DNA from: Caenorhabditis remanei
Taxonomy: Eukaryota > Nematoda > Chromadorea > Rhabditida > Rhabditidae
DNA: 64,000 nucleotides
NCBI RefSeq assembly: GCF_010183535.1
Contig: NC_071330.1
Location: forward strand, 1,063,217-1,127,216
Direction of reading: 5' to 3'
Shown here: positions 1-11,239 of the stretch, piece after piece
Layout of the letters: the number at the start of each line of letters is the position of its first letter
How positions within the stretch are numbered: position 1 is the stretch's first letter
The notes under the pieces: model-generated
Seen by the model: the letters and a program-made list of their open reading frames with translations, nothing else
What the model was told of the DNA's origin: nothing
Database searches by the model: none
Position numbers and translations under genes: made by a program

Positions 1-101
1 GGATGGGCGAATACTTATTCATGTCAGTTGTACCGCAATACTGGAGAAAGCTTAATGTTTTATTGAGCCGTAGGACTAACTATTTTACTGAGGACGCGGT
101 G
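1..101 (+). CDS. possible exon cut by the window edge, product unknown
   Basis: One plus-strand frame is open from the window edge and includes MGEYLFMSV and QYWRKLNVLL. It ends at GAGGACGCG followed by GTGAGT, a good splice donor. Without splicing the frame stops near position 178. I do not recognise the protein and found no convincing next exon; an acceptor-like CCCACAG near 537 is only a possibility. It could be the end of a gene lying to the left, or chance. Confidence 0.2.
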
Positions 102-690
102 AGTGAAAAAATGCTCACGAATTTTAGATCTTGGAGTTTTCCAATGATAGAGGTGGCCTCGTCTGGTATTGTGAGATGAGAGTTGAAAATAATTGGTATA
201 GTCAATATCTATTTTTCCTATTAATAATTTACCGAAGAAGAATTTATCGAATCCGGCTCGTCGGGAAGACTTTGTATAATAGGTATCATCGCTTGTACGT
301 ATCGGGACAAGTTCGCGAACAATATTTGACAAATTACACGCTTGCCGCGATTCACCTGTGCACGCGGTTCACAATTACGAGCCCGTCGGCAAAGCGTATA
401 TGAAGGTGCGGAAAGTCGGCACGAGGGAAGCTGAGTAAGGTGGAAAAATAGTACTAAAATCGAGTTTTCAAAAGCTAAAATCGATTCAAACTCTCTACTT
501 TTTGATATTTTTACATAGAAAATCAATTTTTCCCACAGAAATCGAACCAATGTTCCCAAAAACAACAAGATCCGGGAAAATTCTTTTTTTTTAATCGAAA
601 AACCCGAAAAAATTGTTTTTTTTTATAAAAAGCGTTCCGAATTTCAATATTTCACTTTTTCACAAAAAGAAAAAAAAAAGAAAAAACCAA
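102..690. other. non-coding or unassigned stretch
   Basis: Short overlapping frames on both strands have no domain I can name. The right half is A/T homopolymer-rich. I see no gene here. Confidence 0.4.
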
Positions 691-693
691 TCC

Positions 694-765
694 ATCCCGC
701 CGGGGAATCGAACCCCCAACCTCTAGAACAAAGAGCTATATCGTTAACCCCTCGGCCACGCCAGT
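694..765 (-). pseudogene. tRNA-like gene or tRNA pseudogene
   Basis: The minus strand has an exact A box (TGGCCGAGGGG) and an exact B box (GGTTCGATTCC) at tRNA spacing, followed by a T run that could terminate Pol III. A possible anticodon arm (CTCT, loop TTGTTCT, AGAG) would give anticodon GTT. Against a working tRNA, the two sides of the acceptor stem do not pair, the T stem has a G-G mismatch and position 37 is not a purine. I call it a tRNA pseudogene or tRNA-derived element; it may still be transcribed. Confidence 0.55.
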
Positions 766-1172
766 CAATGTTTCAACAGTCGTACAGGGCGTATATCTTA
801 CCACATCGAATTCGCTGGCTTTCTCCGCCGGAATCACTTTCATACATCCACGATTAGTGGTGCCCACTTGGGCGAAATCAGTTCGAGAATAGTTTTGCAT
901 TATCGATTGGATAATTGTGAATAGTAGATATTATTCGAATTTGAATGATTTCTTTTTGTCGGAGAAGAAGAAACTAGAAGACGTCGCGTGCTCGAGTTGT
1001 CATGGCAACTCGAGCAGGAAATAGAAATAGACGAAGAGCCCCCGGGGAGGAGACGCAGAGAAAAAGAGGAGGAGACTTTATTAGAGAGTTCAATAAAAGA
1101 GATTTGGTCAACATTAATAAAGTGGAATGCAGTTTAGAAAGAAGAAAAATAATTAGAAAAATGAAAAAAATG

Positions 1173-1252
1173 TTAGATCTCTGGTGACCCGTCATAGTTG
1201 AAATTGTCGCTCGAATGTGGACTTTGTTGTTGAGGATTTCGAGGAGATGGAG
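1173..1252 (-). CDS. possible terminal exon of an unidentified minus-strand gene
   Basis: A TTTTTTTCAG acceptor is followed by an open frame containing PSPRNPQQQSPHSSD and ending SPEI-stop. An AATAAA polyadenylation signal lies about 95 bases downstream on the same strand (1075-1080). Composition (Pro, Gln, Ser) is protein-like but there is no domain. No upstream exon could be joined with confidence. It could be an alternative 3' end of the transposase-derived gene that starts upstream of it. Confidence 0.3.
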
Positions 1253-1294
1253 CTGAAAAAAATTATATTTTTAATTTATGGATGTCGGAAACGC

Positions 1295-1860
1295 GCTCTA
1301 TGGAGAAACATTCATTGTTCGGTGGAGCGAGTTGGCATAGTGATAGTGCGCTCTACTGCACTTTTTTTGCGATCGAGGGAATTCGTGTGAATGCAAATCT
1401 GCTCTAGTGTAATTTTTGCCGAAATGTTTCCGATAGGGCGAACTTGCATTTTATGACTGCAAATGCGCTCTGTTTCACTTTTTAAAGATGCAGCAAACAC
1501 GCTCTAATGGATAGTGGGTGGAGTTTCAAAAAAAGTTCGCACCAGAGCGAATTTGCACCGAGTGAAAATGCAAATGTTCTCTAGTGTAATTTCTGCTGAA
1601 ACTGCGCTTCATCGAAAAGTGGGCGGAGCTTTGAAAGTTGTTTCGATGAGAGGAATTTACATTCTATGAGTGCATATGCGCTCTATTGATAATTAGGCGG
1701 AGCTTCAACAAAGTTCCCGATAGAGCGAAAGCAAACGCGCTCTGGCGCACTCTATCGAAAAGTGGGCGGAGCCTATACTAGAGCGATGTTAAAAATGCAA
1801 ATTCGCTCTATCGCAAATTTAGTCCTTCAAAACTTCAATAGAGCGCTTTTCATCTGTATC
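1295..1860. repeat. field of GCGCTCTA-type short motifs
   Basis: About 20 copies of a core like GCGCTCTA, in both orientations (also TAGAGCGA, AGAGCGCA), are spaced 20-50 bases apart. They are mixed with GTGGGCGGAGC words. The same core recurs in SLC36, DPH7 and other introns. The spacing is irregular, so this is not a simple satellite. Confidence 0.7.
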
Positions 1861-1961
1861 CAAAACTACAAGACATTCTTCATTCTTCAGTTAGTCGGCC
1901 AATTTTAAGCAATAATCACAATTTAAGTCAAAATATCAACAAATTATACAAGAAATTAGTA

Positions 1962-3997
1962 TTAATCTTGAGAATCCTCTGGTTCTTGTTTGACAACGAC
2001 ATCTGCTAATTCATCCGGCTCTTCTTGTTTCACCACTCCTTCTTCTTCTGATTCCTCCGGTGGTGCCCGTGCCTCCTTGAGCATCTCAAGTCCTTGTGGG
2101 AATTCTCTAAAACAAAAGAGCGACTCGTCCTCTTCTCCGCCAGGAATCGTGCTCAATCCACACTCTTTGAACGATCGAATTATCAAATCCTTTGGTAGTT
2201 CTCTCCACGCATCAAGTATCCATTTCAAGTAGAGATTCATTGGTGGCGGTTTCATTTTTCTGGTTCTTGTGAACGCCTTCTGTCCGTGAATCATCCATTC
2301 TTCATAGAATTCTTGGATTTTTGCTTTGAATGGTGCTTCCCAATAACAATTGGACGCCTGTAAGGAATTGAGATTTTCAGGAATAGCAGGTATGGCTGGA
2401 AAGCTGGAGACGTGGAGATTCTGAATCTGCTGCCAGATTTTGTCTGACATTGAAGTGAAGAGGGCTATATGACGTTTTAAAGAAGGCGCTCTAACTCGAG
2501 TTCTTATTAGCAGTCCACCATCTGCGCTCCAACGCAAACGAGAGAGTATCGACGAGAGACGCAGAGTTTTTTCTCGCGCCAACACAAAATTTCACAGTTT
2601 TTGACCTATTCTCGCAAGTATTTTTTGTAAATTGTTTTGAAAAAATGCTAGAATAAGTCAAAAACTATATAAATCGGTGTCGACGGGAAAAAAAAAACTC
2701 TGAATCTCCCGTCGATACCGTCTCGTTTGCGGTGAGGCGCAGTTGTAATAGAAATGCTCGGCTAATAGTTCGGTAGAGCGCATTTGTAACCATACTCTTC
2801 TCATGGAGCTATAACTCATTCCTTGACATCATTCAGCTAATTCTGACGCCAGAAATGGAATCCGGAAGGTCATAATAGTGTAGTTCTCAGTTTTCAGCGA
2901 TTTCAACCTATATTCAGAATCCCCACTCCTTCAACTTCCCAGTCTTTTCATCATTCAAGTACCTGCAAGAACGTCTCCATCCCTTCAGGTATCACCACCG
3001 CATCGATATTCAATCGATTCAACGTGTTCTTCGTACCATCACTAACATGCGTCTCAGCGTCATCCCAAATCAATAGTTGTCCCGTTGACACCGAGTTCCC
3101 AACTATTTTTTTCAGAAAATCCTGCGTTAGTATCTCATCGAATTCCGCCGTTCCAGCCCACACCAACTTCATAAATTTTTGAAATTCGTGAGTAATCAAG
3201 CCATCAGGTGTCCGAACTGGTAGCAACACGTATGGGCGACACTTCGAGCCATCACTTCTCGCACACAACATAACAGCCACGTTTAGAATCTCGTGTCCAG
3301 TGAGTGTCATGGAGACCTGCAACTTATGGGTGTCCCTCAGCAAAAATTCGACTTGTATACCTGTTTCGCCTCATCTGATTCAGTTCTAGACCAATCAAAG
3401 TCTAGATAAACCTCATCACACGCTAGAATCGCTCGATATCTGTTCTCGATCCGAGTGGTTTCCAGAGACAAAATGTGATCGATCATTTTCGGAATGCTCA
3501 CCTCTTCTGGCTCAGATTTGATCTGAGGTAAGAGATCGTGTTCTTTCAACAAACTATGCACCCAATCTGTGTTCTCCTGGAAATGTGATGAAGTATATTA
3601 TATCATCAATATGTTTCAGCATATACCAGCATCTGCAAATCCACTTCCTCTGCTTTCTTCAGAACTTCCTCTCTCGTCGGTCGCAGATTCTTCTCTTTTT
3701 GCTTATTAATCCATAACTCCATCTCAACAACGAACAAGATCCACCGTAATGAACCCACATTCCTTTCTGGCCCCTCTTCTTCCACTTCCGATAGCTCTAT
3801 TTGCTCCATCCATCGAAGAACACTCGGTTTGCTGACCCCAAACTTTTTGGTGGCTTCTACGATATCCTTCTCCCGTGCGTATTTCACAACGCTCACTTTG
3901 AACTCTTCATCGTATCTTATTCCTCGCTTCGTCCGTTTCTTACCGTTTGGTGGCTGATTTTTTTGGACTTTGACGAACTCTTCGTTGTCGGATAATC
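1962..3997 (-). CDS. pogo/Tigger-type transposase-derived protein (5' end not found)
   Basis: Four minus-strand exons join in frame: 3997-3627, 3576-3361, 3316-2963 and 2357-1962, giving at least 312 residues. The first has a helix-turn-helix segment (RYDEEFKVSVVKYA, then KKFGVSKPSVLRW) of the Brinker/pogo type. A second helical segment follows (WINKQKEKNLRPTREEVL). The DDE-type core shows ACDEVYLDFDW and LLIWDDAETHVSD. Where relatives have LQPLD with the last catalytic Asp, this protein reads LQ then ASNCYWEAPFK, so that Asp is missing. The C-terminal tail is acidic with two VKQE words, the SUMO-attachment consensus. The first exon starts in phase 1, so at least one 5' exon is missing from the model. 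Introns and no terminal repeats suggest a domesticated host gene and a likely nuclear DNA-binding protein. Confidence 0.7.
2500..2776. mobile_element. hairpin element in the last intron of the transposase-derived gene
   Basis: The outer parts are inverted relatives: GCGCTCCAACGCAAACGAGA near 2525 against TCTCGTTTGCGGTGAGGCGC near 2735. GTATCGACG on the left faces CGTCGATAC on the right. This is a typical non-autonomous foldback or MITE. The 2585 ATG frame that reads into it is not a real start. Confidence 0.5.
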
Positions 3998-5006
3998 CTG
4001 AATTCGTGGGGGTAAGAATAAATTTGAAATAATCTCGACAAAAATTTCGATTCGCGCCATAAAAAATAACAAAGGAGCGCTTTTGAATTTGTTGTTCTAA
4101 ATCCGAAAAGAGAGATTCAGTTCAATATTTATTGAAATGGCATTTTCAGCATACTCCATCCGCCTGAAATCAAAATTTCGAGCTGAAAATCATAGAATTC
4201 GCTATAAACTAGAAGTCATATAGTTTTGAATCCGCTCTTTTTAATATGGTGATAGTCAAAACAGTGCAAGACTCCTGAAAAGTTGAAATTTTTGCTCCGA
4301 AAAATAGCTCATTTTCCAGCATAACCCGACATATAGTCGCTGGAAAATGAGCAAACTTTCGGAGCAAAAATTTCAACTTTTCAGGAGTGTTGCACTGTAT
4401 TGACTATCACCATTAAAAAAAAGCAGATTCGAAACAATATGTCTGCAAGTTTATAGAAAATTCAAGACCCTTGTAAGTCTGTTATGTGACAAGTTTTTCC
4501 ATTTTCAGCATTCTAGCAGTGGCTATCGTACCAGTTATAGATATCATCGATATCTACATTTCGGTACATTTTTTGACTCACAATTTTGATCTCAAAGCAA
4601 GTCCAGATGACAAATAGGTTTATCATATACAAATTATATAGAGAAACATCGTCAAAATTCAATTATCACGACGCCCGTTTCTCGCTTTCTTCAGAATTTC
4701 GAGTCCTTGTGGAATTTGCTGATGGCTTCTCTATCGACGTCGAATTCTTCAGAAGCTTTAATATCCAACGTTTTTAAAGCGTGAAATATTTATAGTTCAA
4801 GAAAAATGAGAAAATTTTATTTAAAAATTAGAATTGAAAAATGGTAAAGAAAAAAGGTACGAAAAAATTGGACCGTTATGACCAACGGTTTTGAAAAGCG
4901 TGCCATTATAATAGAGGAGAGTTTCAGACATGGTTGGAAAGCAGACATCGTAGGGATTCAGAATCCTCACGTCATCAACTTTCCAACCAGATCGCCAAGC
5001 GTCACA
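3998..5006. other. intergenic region dominated by a palindromic element
   Basis: It holds the palindrome described separately. A short minus-strand stretch near 4650-4780 reads like coding sequence (ASEEFDVDREAISKFHKD) before a stop, which may be a decayed exon. An AATAAA on the minus strand near 4815 could serve the acidic-protein gene. Nothing else is recognisable. Confidence 0.4.
4190..4470. mobile_element. palindromic MITE-like element
   Basis: Two arms mirror each other almost base for base. Left: GGTGATAGTCAA, CAGTGCAA, ACTCCTGAAAAGTTGAAA, TTTTTGCTCCGAAA. Right: the reverse complements in reverse order, ending TTGACTATCACC. Weaker matching extends outward on both sides. The centre is short, so a transcript would fold into a long hairpin. 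Confidence 0.65.
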
Positions 5007-8000
5007 TCACATACCGTGGACTACTGATGACGTTCCAGCATCCGCTCCACCATCACGTCGTCCTGTTCCCTGAGAATCCGCCACGTCGTCATCCCGGTCC
5101 GGTTGTCGGTAAACAGCTCTATCGACTTCAATAGCTGGCGGTGCTTGATGACGTTCCGGTGTCGTTGGATTACTACTGATTTCCGATGAGTGATAGGATG
5201 AAGGCGTGCCGTGGTCATCGTCGCCGCCTCCAGGAATATTTTCAAAGAATTCACGTAGCAGAGCCATATCGGTTTCTGGAGCTTCGTCGGCATCAGAATC
5301 CTTCAAGTTGTCGTTTGACGACGAAGACTTCTCACTGTCGTTATCTAATTCTTCAGAATCCGCATCGCCTGGTTGTCTTTCTAGACGTCTTCTGGATTCT
5401 GGAGCCTCAGCAACACCATTATCGTCAGAAATGTCGGATCCTGCAGATGGAGATCGCACTGCTTCTGGAGGCACGACAGCTTCTTCTGAATTTTCGCTCG
5501 GTGGTCTTCCGAGAAGTCTTCCGGATTCTGGAGTCTCGACGACAGCGTTATCGTCATATGCATCACTCAGGGATGTGCCTATGGAGGCGCTTTGGGCGCT
5601 GAAAGATTTCAAAGTAGGCGAAAATGCGACGAGAGAGAGTGTGTAAAATCGAGAGAGTGTGTCTGCGTCTCTCCATTTCGCACACTCTTTCTTGTCGCAT
5701 TTTCAAATTTCGACTGAAAATGGGAGGCGCTCAACGCCGCCCGGGCACATACCTGGCATCACTCGAGTCTTCTGTAGAATCCTCTTCGTCGATGTCTGAT
5801 TCTGCAGAATCCACATCGCCTGGTTGTCTTCCAAGAAGTCGTCTGGATTCTGGAGCTTCAGAAACGCCATTATCGTCAGAAATGCCGGATCCAGGAGATG
5901 GAGTTCGCATGGATTCTGGAGCTTCAGGAGCATCTGGAGCGCCGACAATGTCATCTGAAGGCATCTCACTATCGTCGTCTGATTCTGCAGAATCTTCTTC
6001 GTCTTGTGGGCGTCCCAAAAGTCGTCTGGATTCTGAATCCTCCATAACAACATCATCCATAGATTCTGGAGCATCGTCGCCTTCAGAATCTGACAAGTGT
6101 CTTCTGGATTCTGAATCCTCCATAACAACATCATCATCGGGACTGTTAGATCGTGAAGATGAAGATCGCATGTCTTCAGATGCTCCTGGAGCGTCGACGG
6201 CTTCTTCTGAACGTTCGCTAGGAGGTCTTCTGGATTCTGGAGCCTCAACGACAGCGTTATCTTCAGAAATGTCTGATTCAGGAGACGGAGTTCGTGAGAC
6301 TTCTGGAGCTTCCTCTGGTCTTCTGGATTCTGGAGCCTCAACGACAGCATTATCTTCAGAAATGTCTGATTCAGGAGATGGAGTTCGGCTAGCGGATTCT
6401 GGAGCTTCTTCCTCATCTTCTACTTTAACCTCTGGTCTTCTGAATTCTGGAGCTTCCACGACTTGATCAGAAGGTCCGGGAACATCTGGATCCTGGACAA
6501 AACTTGCTTCAAAAATATCCGGCGATGGCATCTGGTCTTCCGGTTCTTTTTTGACTTCTGGAGTCTTGGTGCCTCCAGAATCTTCGGAGCATCCAGAGCC
6601 TTCGGAAAGCCTTCTGCCTTCCGGAGATTCCAAGGCTAGCGTTTCGTCGAAGGTGTCAGGCGGTGGTGTTGCGGATCGTTCGCGTTGGTTAACAAAGACG
6701 ACGTCTTCTTCGTCGGCTTCTGGAGCAGATTCTGACGATCCACATGGAGCAGTTGGTGGTTCTCTCGCTTCTGGATCCCGTGGAACGAGTCCTACCAATT
6801 CTGGAGCCGCCATATTTACATGAAGTCGTTGATCTTCTACGACCTCATCTGAATCCTGATCCTCCGAATCATTCTCGTTTTGCTCTTCGATTTCCGCATT
6901 CTCCTTGTCAAATGATTCCATCAGAATATCTTCTTCTGGAGTGTCAGGATGACGTCGTCGATCCTCGTCGGCTTCTGAATGATGTGAAGAGTTCGGTGAG
7001 CTGTTGTTAGATCGTGGAGCGAAAACTGGGGATTCTGGAGGCAAATCTTGGTTGTATGGAGACGTTGGATTCGAGATGGACTCCACGTCGGCGTCGTCAT
7101 CTATGAATTCTTCTGGATCTTCCGGGTCTTCGATGTCTTCTGAAGCCTCTCGAGAGACGTCTCTGACTTCAGGAATTCTGACATCTTCTGGATCATCTAT
7201 TGGAGCATTTCGTGGAGAACTTGAATCCTCCATCAGGTCGACGTCCTCTGGGGACACTCCTTCTGGCTCCGATACGTCATCTGGAGAAGATTCACGAGGT
7301 TGTGGCATGGCTTCTGGTTCCCTGACGTCTTCTGGAGTCTCGCCTCGTTGTTTTCCTCCGACGTCGTCCACATCCATGACGTCATCTACCTTAGATTCCT
7401 TTTCTCCGGAATCCACTCGATCGACTTCGATCGGATCGACTTCTGGACCGAATTCTGATGATTTTTCCGATCTTTCGATGGATTCATTCCGTACGGCGGC
7501 TGGTGATGGAGTACGTGGACCGATTCTTGTGAGCACTTGATTCGGCGGCATTTTTAACTGAAAAATGATGAATTTATTGAAATTGATTCTATCCGGATGT
7601 CCGCAAGCCGATTTTTTTGATGAAAACCCCCACATTTTGTTCAAAAAAGCGTCAAAGGCGCGCCAGATCTATCTGAGAGGTCAAAAATAAGAATTTCACA
7701 GTTTTTTCGTCTGTATGTTTCTCTGTTTGTCCGAATGTCTATACAGATTGTTTAAAAACGCGTCAAAGGCGCGCCCGTTTTTTGTTGATAAACTAAAAAC
7801 TTTAGAGCTCAATTTTGACAAAAATCGATCTTTGACACTCTTAAAACGCGTCACAGACGCGCCAGCCTCGATCTAGTGACGTTTCCATTCATCTAGATGT
7901 CTGTCTATGTATCCGAATGTCCTGATGTCTATTCAACGACGATTTCTAGCGATTTTTAGATCAAAAACGCGTCAAAGGCGCGCCAGATTCTCCCAAATGC

Positions 8001-10424
8001 TACTCCCGCTTGCATCTATGTGTCTGTACGTCCGGATGTCCTTTTGGTAATAATTTTCAGCAATTTTTTGAATTTTCAGCCTATTTTCAGATCGAAAACG
8101 CGTCAAAGGTGCGCCAGTTTCGTTCGTATTGCTACCTAAGATTCCCGTATATGTTTGAAGGAGTCAAAGGCGCGCCAGATTCTCCCAAATGCTACTTATA
8201 CTCTGTCTGTACGTCCCGATGTCCTTTTGGTAATGATTTTCAGCAATTTTTTGAATTTTCAGCTTATTTTCAGCAAAAAATCTCTCAAAATTTACCTTAT
8301 GAATCGATTCATATCTTTTCACGAACTCTCCATACGGCATGCTCAAATCGTAGTACAAACGCTGAAATTTTTTTTTTTTTTTAATTAAATAATCAATTTT
8401 CTCTTGCTGAAAAAACGCACCTCATCATTGAATTTCTCTTTCATTATCTCATTCATTGCATACAATCTCTCTCTTGTTTTCAGATTTCTGACATATTCCA
8501 ACAATTTGAACGTTTGTGACGATTGATCATGAATTCGTTCTCTCTCGTGATAGGCTCCTCTCTTTTGATTCTCCAGATTCCGTTTCGTCTCGTCCAGTTC
8601 GATTTCTGGATAGCGGAGAATTCTCTGAAAATTTCAGATTGAAATAGAGGAAATCAATGATTTTTTAAAATTTTGGGCTGAAAGGCCCGGGCAAATTGGC
8701 GCGAAAGTCAAATTTTCAAATTTTTTCAATTTTTTTGAAATTTTTTGCAAAAAAGTCAACTTTTCGACGATCATTCAGAATTAGAAGGAAATCTGAAAAA
8801 TAGTCAAAAATGGTCACATTTTCGATGAAAAATTGAAAAAAGTGGAAAAAAGGGTCATTTTTTAAAGCCGGGCCTTGACAACTACGTTTTTTTACAGTTT
8901 TTGAGATAAAAATGAGTTTTTCCAGGGACTTTTGGTCAAAAATGAGAAAAATATGATAGAAAATTTTAATTTCTTAGCTCAATTTTGACCAATTGCCGCC
9001 AAATACTATGTATATCTCCTGAATCACCAAAAAAATCCAAAAATTTCAAATTTTTGGTTTTTTTCGGCATAAAATAGTCGATTTCACATAAGACATTGCA
9101 AAATTTTCAAACTTTTTGATAAAAAATCTGCTGAAATTGGTATTTTTAGTCGTTTTTTTCAGGAAAACTCGAGAAAAAACCCCTTTTTTTTGACCACCGC
9201 CACACTTCTGACCACCGGCTGGCGCGCCTTCTCCGCTTTTTCCCCCAACTCACCATTCCCTGGACTTCTGGGGATTCAACTACTTCGTGAAGATTTCTAA
9301 TCGTGTTTATTACGTTCTCAAGAGGAGTGGACACGTCGGCGAAGCGCTGAAATTTGAAAAATAAGCTCCGCCCCCTTGTCAGCGAGAAATTCAGTTAAAA
9401 ATTGCCAATTTTAGGTAATTTTGAGCTGATTTTTTCAGTTTTTGGTTCTTTTTGATGAGTTTTACCCGAATTTTCTGCTAAAACCATTCATTTTGTCTGA
9501 AAACTCACCGGAACACTATCGATTCTTCTGAAGATTCGACAAAGTACCCGTTCCCAGATGACAATGATTGTATAGTTGAATTCGAGTGTCTCATTGAGCA
9601 AATTTTCATTCATAATCTCATCATTCTGATAGTATCGATTGATTTCCTCGTAGATGTAGCCGTTGCACTGTTTGAATTGATTGAGGAAACTCAGGTGGGG
9701 TTTTGGCTGGAAATTTTGGGGAAAAATGAGAGTTTTCATGCTAAAAATAACTCAAAAAATATGAGCTGAAACATCGAATTCTCGCTAAAAATGTCGAAAT
9801 GAGTGATTTTTTCTTAATTTTTCGCCTGTGAAATTCGGAAATTTCATAGGAAAAACTCGTAAATGTTGGTTTTAAGACATCGAACTGAAAGGTTTGAGTG
9901 GAAAGATGTCGCTTCTCAGTGTCTGGCGCTCCGTTAGCGCTTTTCAGATTTGGAGCCCGAAATCGAGCAAAAACGTTCAAATTAGCATTCTCAACATGTC
10001 TGGTGCGTCTGTGACGCATTTTTGGGCTAATAAGAACTTTTCCCCTAATTTCTAAGTTTGAGGACTCAAATTTACAAGAAAAATTCAGAAATTGTGAGTC
10101 TCAAGCTGGGAAATTGAGGTTTTGAGCACAAAACTGAGAAAAAAAATCACAGTTTCGGCATTTTTGAGCGAAATTTATAAAATTTTTTATACAAATTTTT
10201 CGAAATAAGCAGTTTTCCTGAAATTTTAGCATTTTCTTTCTAAAAACTACGAGTTTTTCATCAAAAATTAGTGTTTTTTCAGCCTAACTTACCTTAATTT
10301 TGATAAAAACGGCCGACTTCTCGATTGCTTTGAGCAATACGTCATTTGCAATCTGAAACTTATCGAGAGCCGATTGAAACTCATAGAATTGGATGTGCCC
10401 ATCAGGAGGGCCGGGTAGATCCAT
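5007..10424 (-). CDS. large acidic Ser/Asp/Glu-rich repeat protein, unknown function
   Basis: Seven minus-strand exons join in frame: 10424-10293, 9706-9509, 9346-9254, 8624-8421, 8361-8296, 7557-5753 and 5598-5007, about 1029 residues. Residues 1-231 are mostly helical and include Trp, Tyr and Arg-rich segments (TIIVIWERVLCRIFRR). The rest is very acidic and low-complexity, built from repeats around EAPESRR, with words such as DISEDNAVVEAPESRR and DVVMEDSESRR. I do not recognise a domain. The mix of a folded N-terminus and an acidic tail recalls histone chaperones by shape only. The fifth intron ends TTTTTCAG before TTAAAAATG at 7551. That could also be a trans-splice site, in which case 5007-7551 is a separate gene. 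Frame phase supports one gene. Confidence 0.6.
5600..5752 (-). repeat. last intron of the acidic gene is a hairpin element
   Basis: Most of the intron is a palindrome: CGAAAATGCGACGAGAGAGA on one side and the matching TTCTTGTCGCATTTTC on the other, with GTGTCTGCGTCTCTCC at the centre. GTATGTG and TTTCAG lie just outside the arms. The GTCTGCGTCTCTC core also occurs near 28375, 47690 and 55260. Confidence 0.6.
7640..8200. repeat. GCGTCAAAGGCGCGCCAG repeat field
   Basis: Seven or so copies of a roughly 22-base motif, AACGCGTCAAAGGCGCGCCAG, are separated by 40-110 bases, alternating with TCCGGATGTCC words. They lie in the fifth intron of the acidic gene. The motif contains the palindrome GGCGCGCC (an AscI site), so either strand gives a related word. 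Confidence 0.75.
9827..10036 (+). repeat. intronic repeat block, copy 1 (matches 12113-12325)
   Basis: About 210 bases containing CATCGAACTGAAAGGTTTGA, GTCTGGCGCTCCGTTAGCGC and TCTGGTGCGTCTGTGACGCA recur nearly unchanged in an intron of the GPN3 gene. It shows that the short-motif fields also spread as larger blocks. Confidence 0.7.
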
Positions 10425-11239
10425 TGCTTTTGGAAAGCTGCTGAAAATTTGGGGCTGAAAATGAGTTAAAAAGTGGAAAAAGGGGATGATAAGAATGCAT
10501 AAATGACGGAAATTTCCGGTACAAAATCATATATGAAAAGAGAAAAAAACGGATATTTCAATTTTAACAATGACAAATTCAACAAAAATGGACAAAAATC
10601 GAGGAAAACTGAGGAAAAACTCAGAAAAAATGTGGAAAATTGATGGATTTTAGGGGGTTTTCAAGTGAAAAAAGTGGTAAAATAGAGATTTTTCAAAAGA
10701 AAATTCACAAAAAACCACAAATTTTGAAGTGAATTACTATAAAAATCGGTTGTAAACAAGACTTTTCAGCTGGAAAAACTAGAAAAATCCGTATTTTTTC
10801 AGACTAAATAGGCAGAAAATGTCCGGAATTGTGGTTTTTAGTATGTTTCGCTGAAATTGAACCGAAATCATGAAGAAGACTGATAAAATGTGCAAAAACT
10901 ACCAAAAAATAAGTGTTTCAAACTAAAAATGGTCGAAAATCCCGAAAAATACCACTATAGTGGCTCAAAATTGTCAAAAAATTGTGAAACTTATTAGCTC
11001 GGAGCAGTTCTTACAACGGCGCTCCACCGAAATAACCTAAAGAAATGACCATTTTGCTCTGATTCTCTCAATTTCGCATTCAATTTTCTTCGGTTTCGGT
11101 AGAGCGCGGTTGTAAGAAGCGTGTAATACTAATAGAAATGAGCTGAAAACACTATTTTTCAGTTATTTTCCAGGAAAATCACTCAAAAAGCACTATTTTT
11201 CGCTTCTAAACCCTCAAAAATCCCTCAAAAATCCCTCAA
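10425..11239. other. intergenic gap between the acidic gene and GPN3
   Basis: AT-rich, with many AAAATTTC-type words and no open frame of note. It should contain the promoter of the acidic gene and the 3' UTR of GPN3. The only structured part is the small hairpin element at 10990-11136. Confidence 0.5.
10990..11136. mobile_element. MITE with GCGCTCCACCGAAA ends, copy 1
   Basis: Left end TTCTTACAACGGCGCTCCAC faces right end AGAGCGCGGTTGTAAGAAGC. The element carries TCTCTCAATTTCGCA in the middle and is flanked by TTA/TAA. Related copies lie near 15515-15772 and 60916-61048. Confidence 0.6.

Noticed and set aside
1469..1476. CTGTTTCA, the core of the 21U-RNA upstream motif
   Set aside because: A single 8-mer in a repeat field without the expected spacing context; chance is likely.
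2358..2585. Upstream ATG extension of the last transposase exon
   Set aside because: It reads into a hairpin element; the TTACAG acceptor at 2358 joins in phase with the upstream exon.
5624..6466. 280-codon open frame on the plus strand
   Set aside because: Mirror of the acidic repeat exon; its openness follows from the GATTCTGGA codon pattern and it has no start or splice support.
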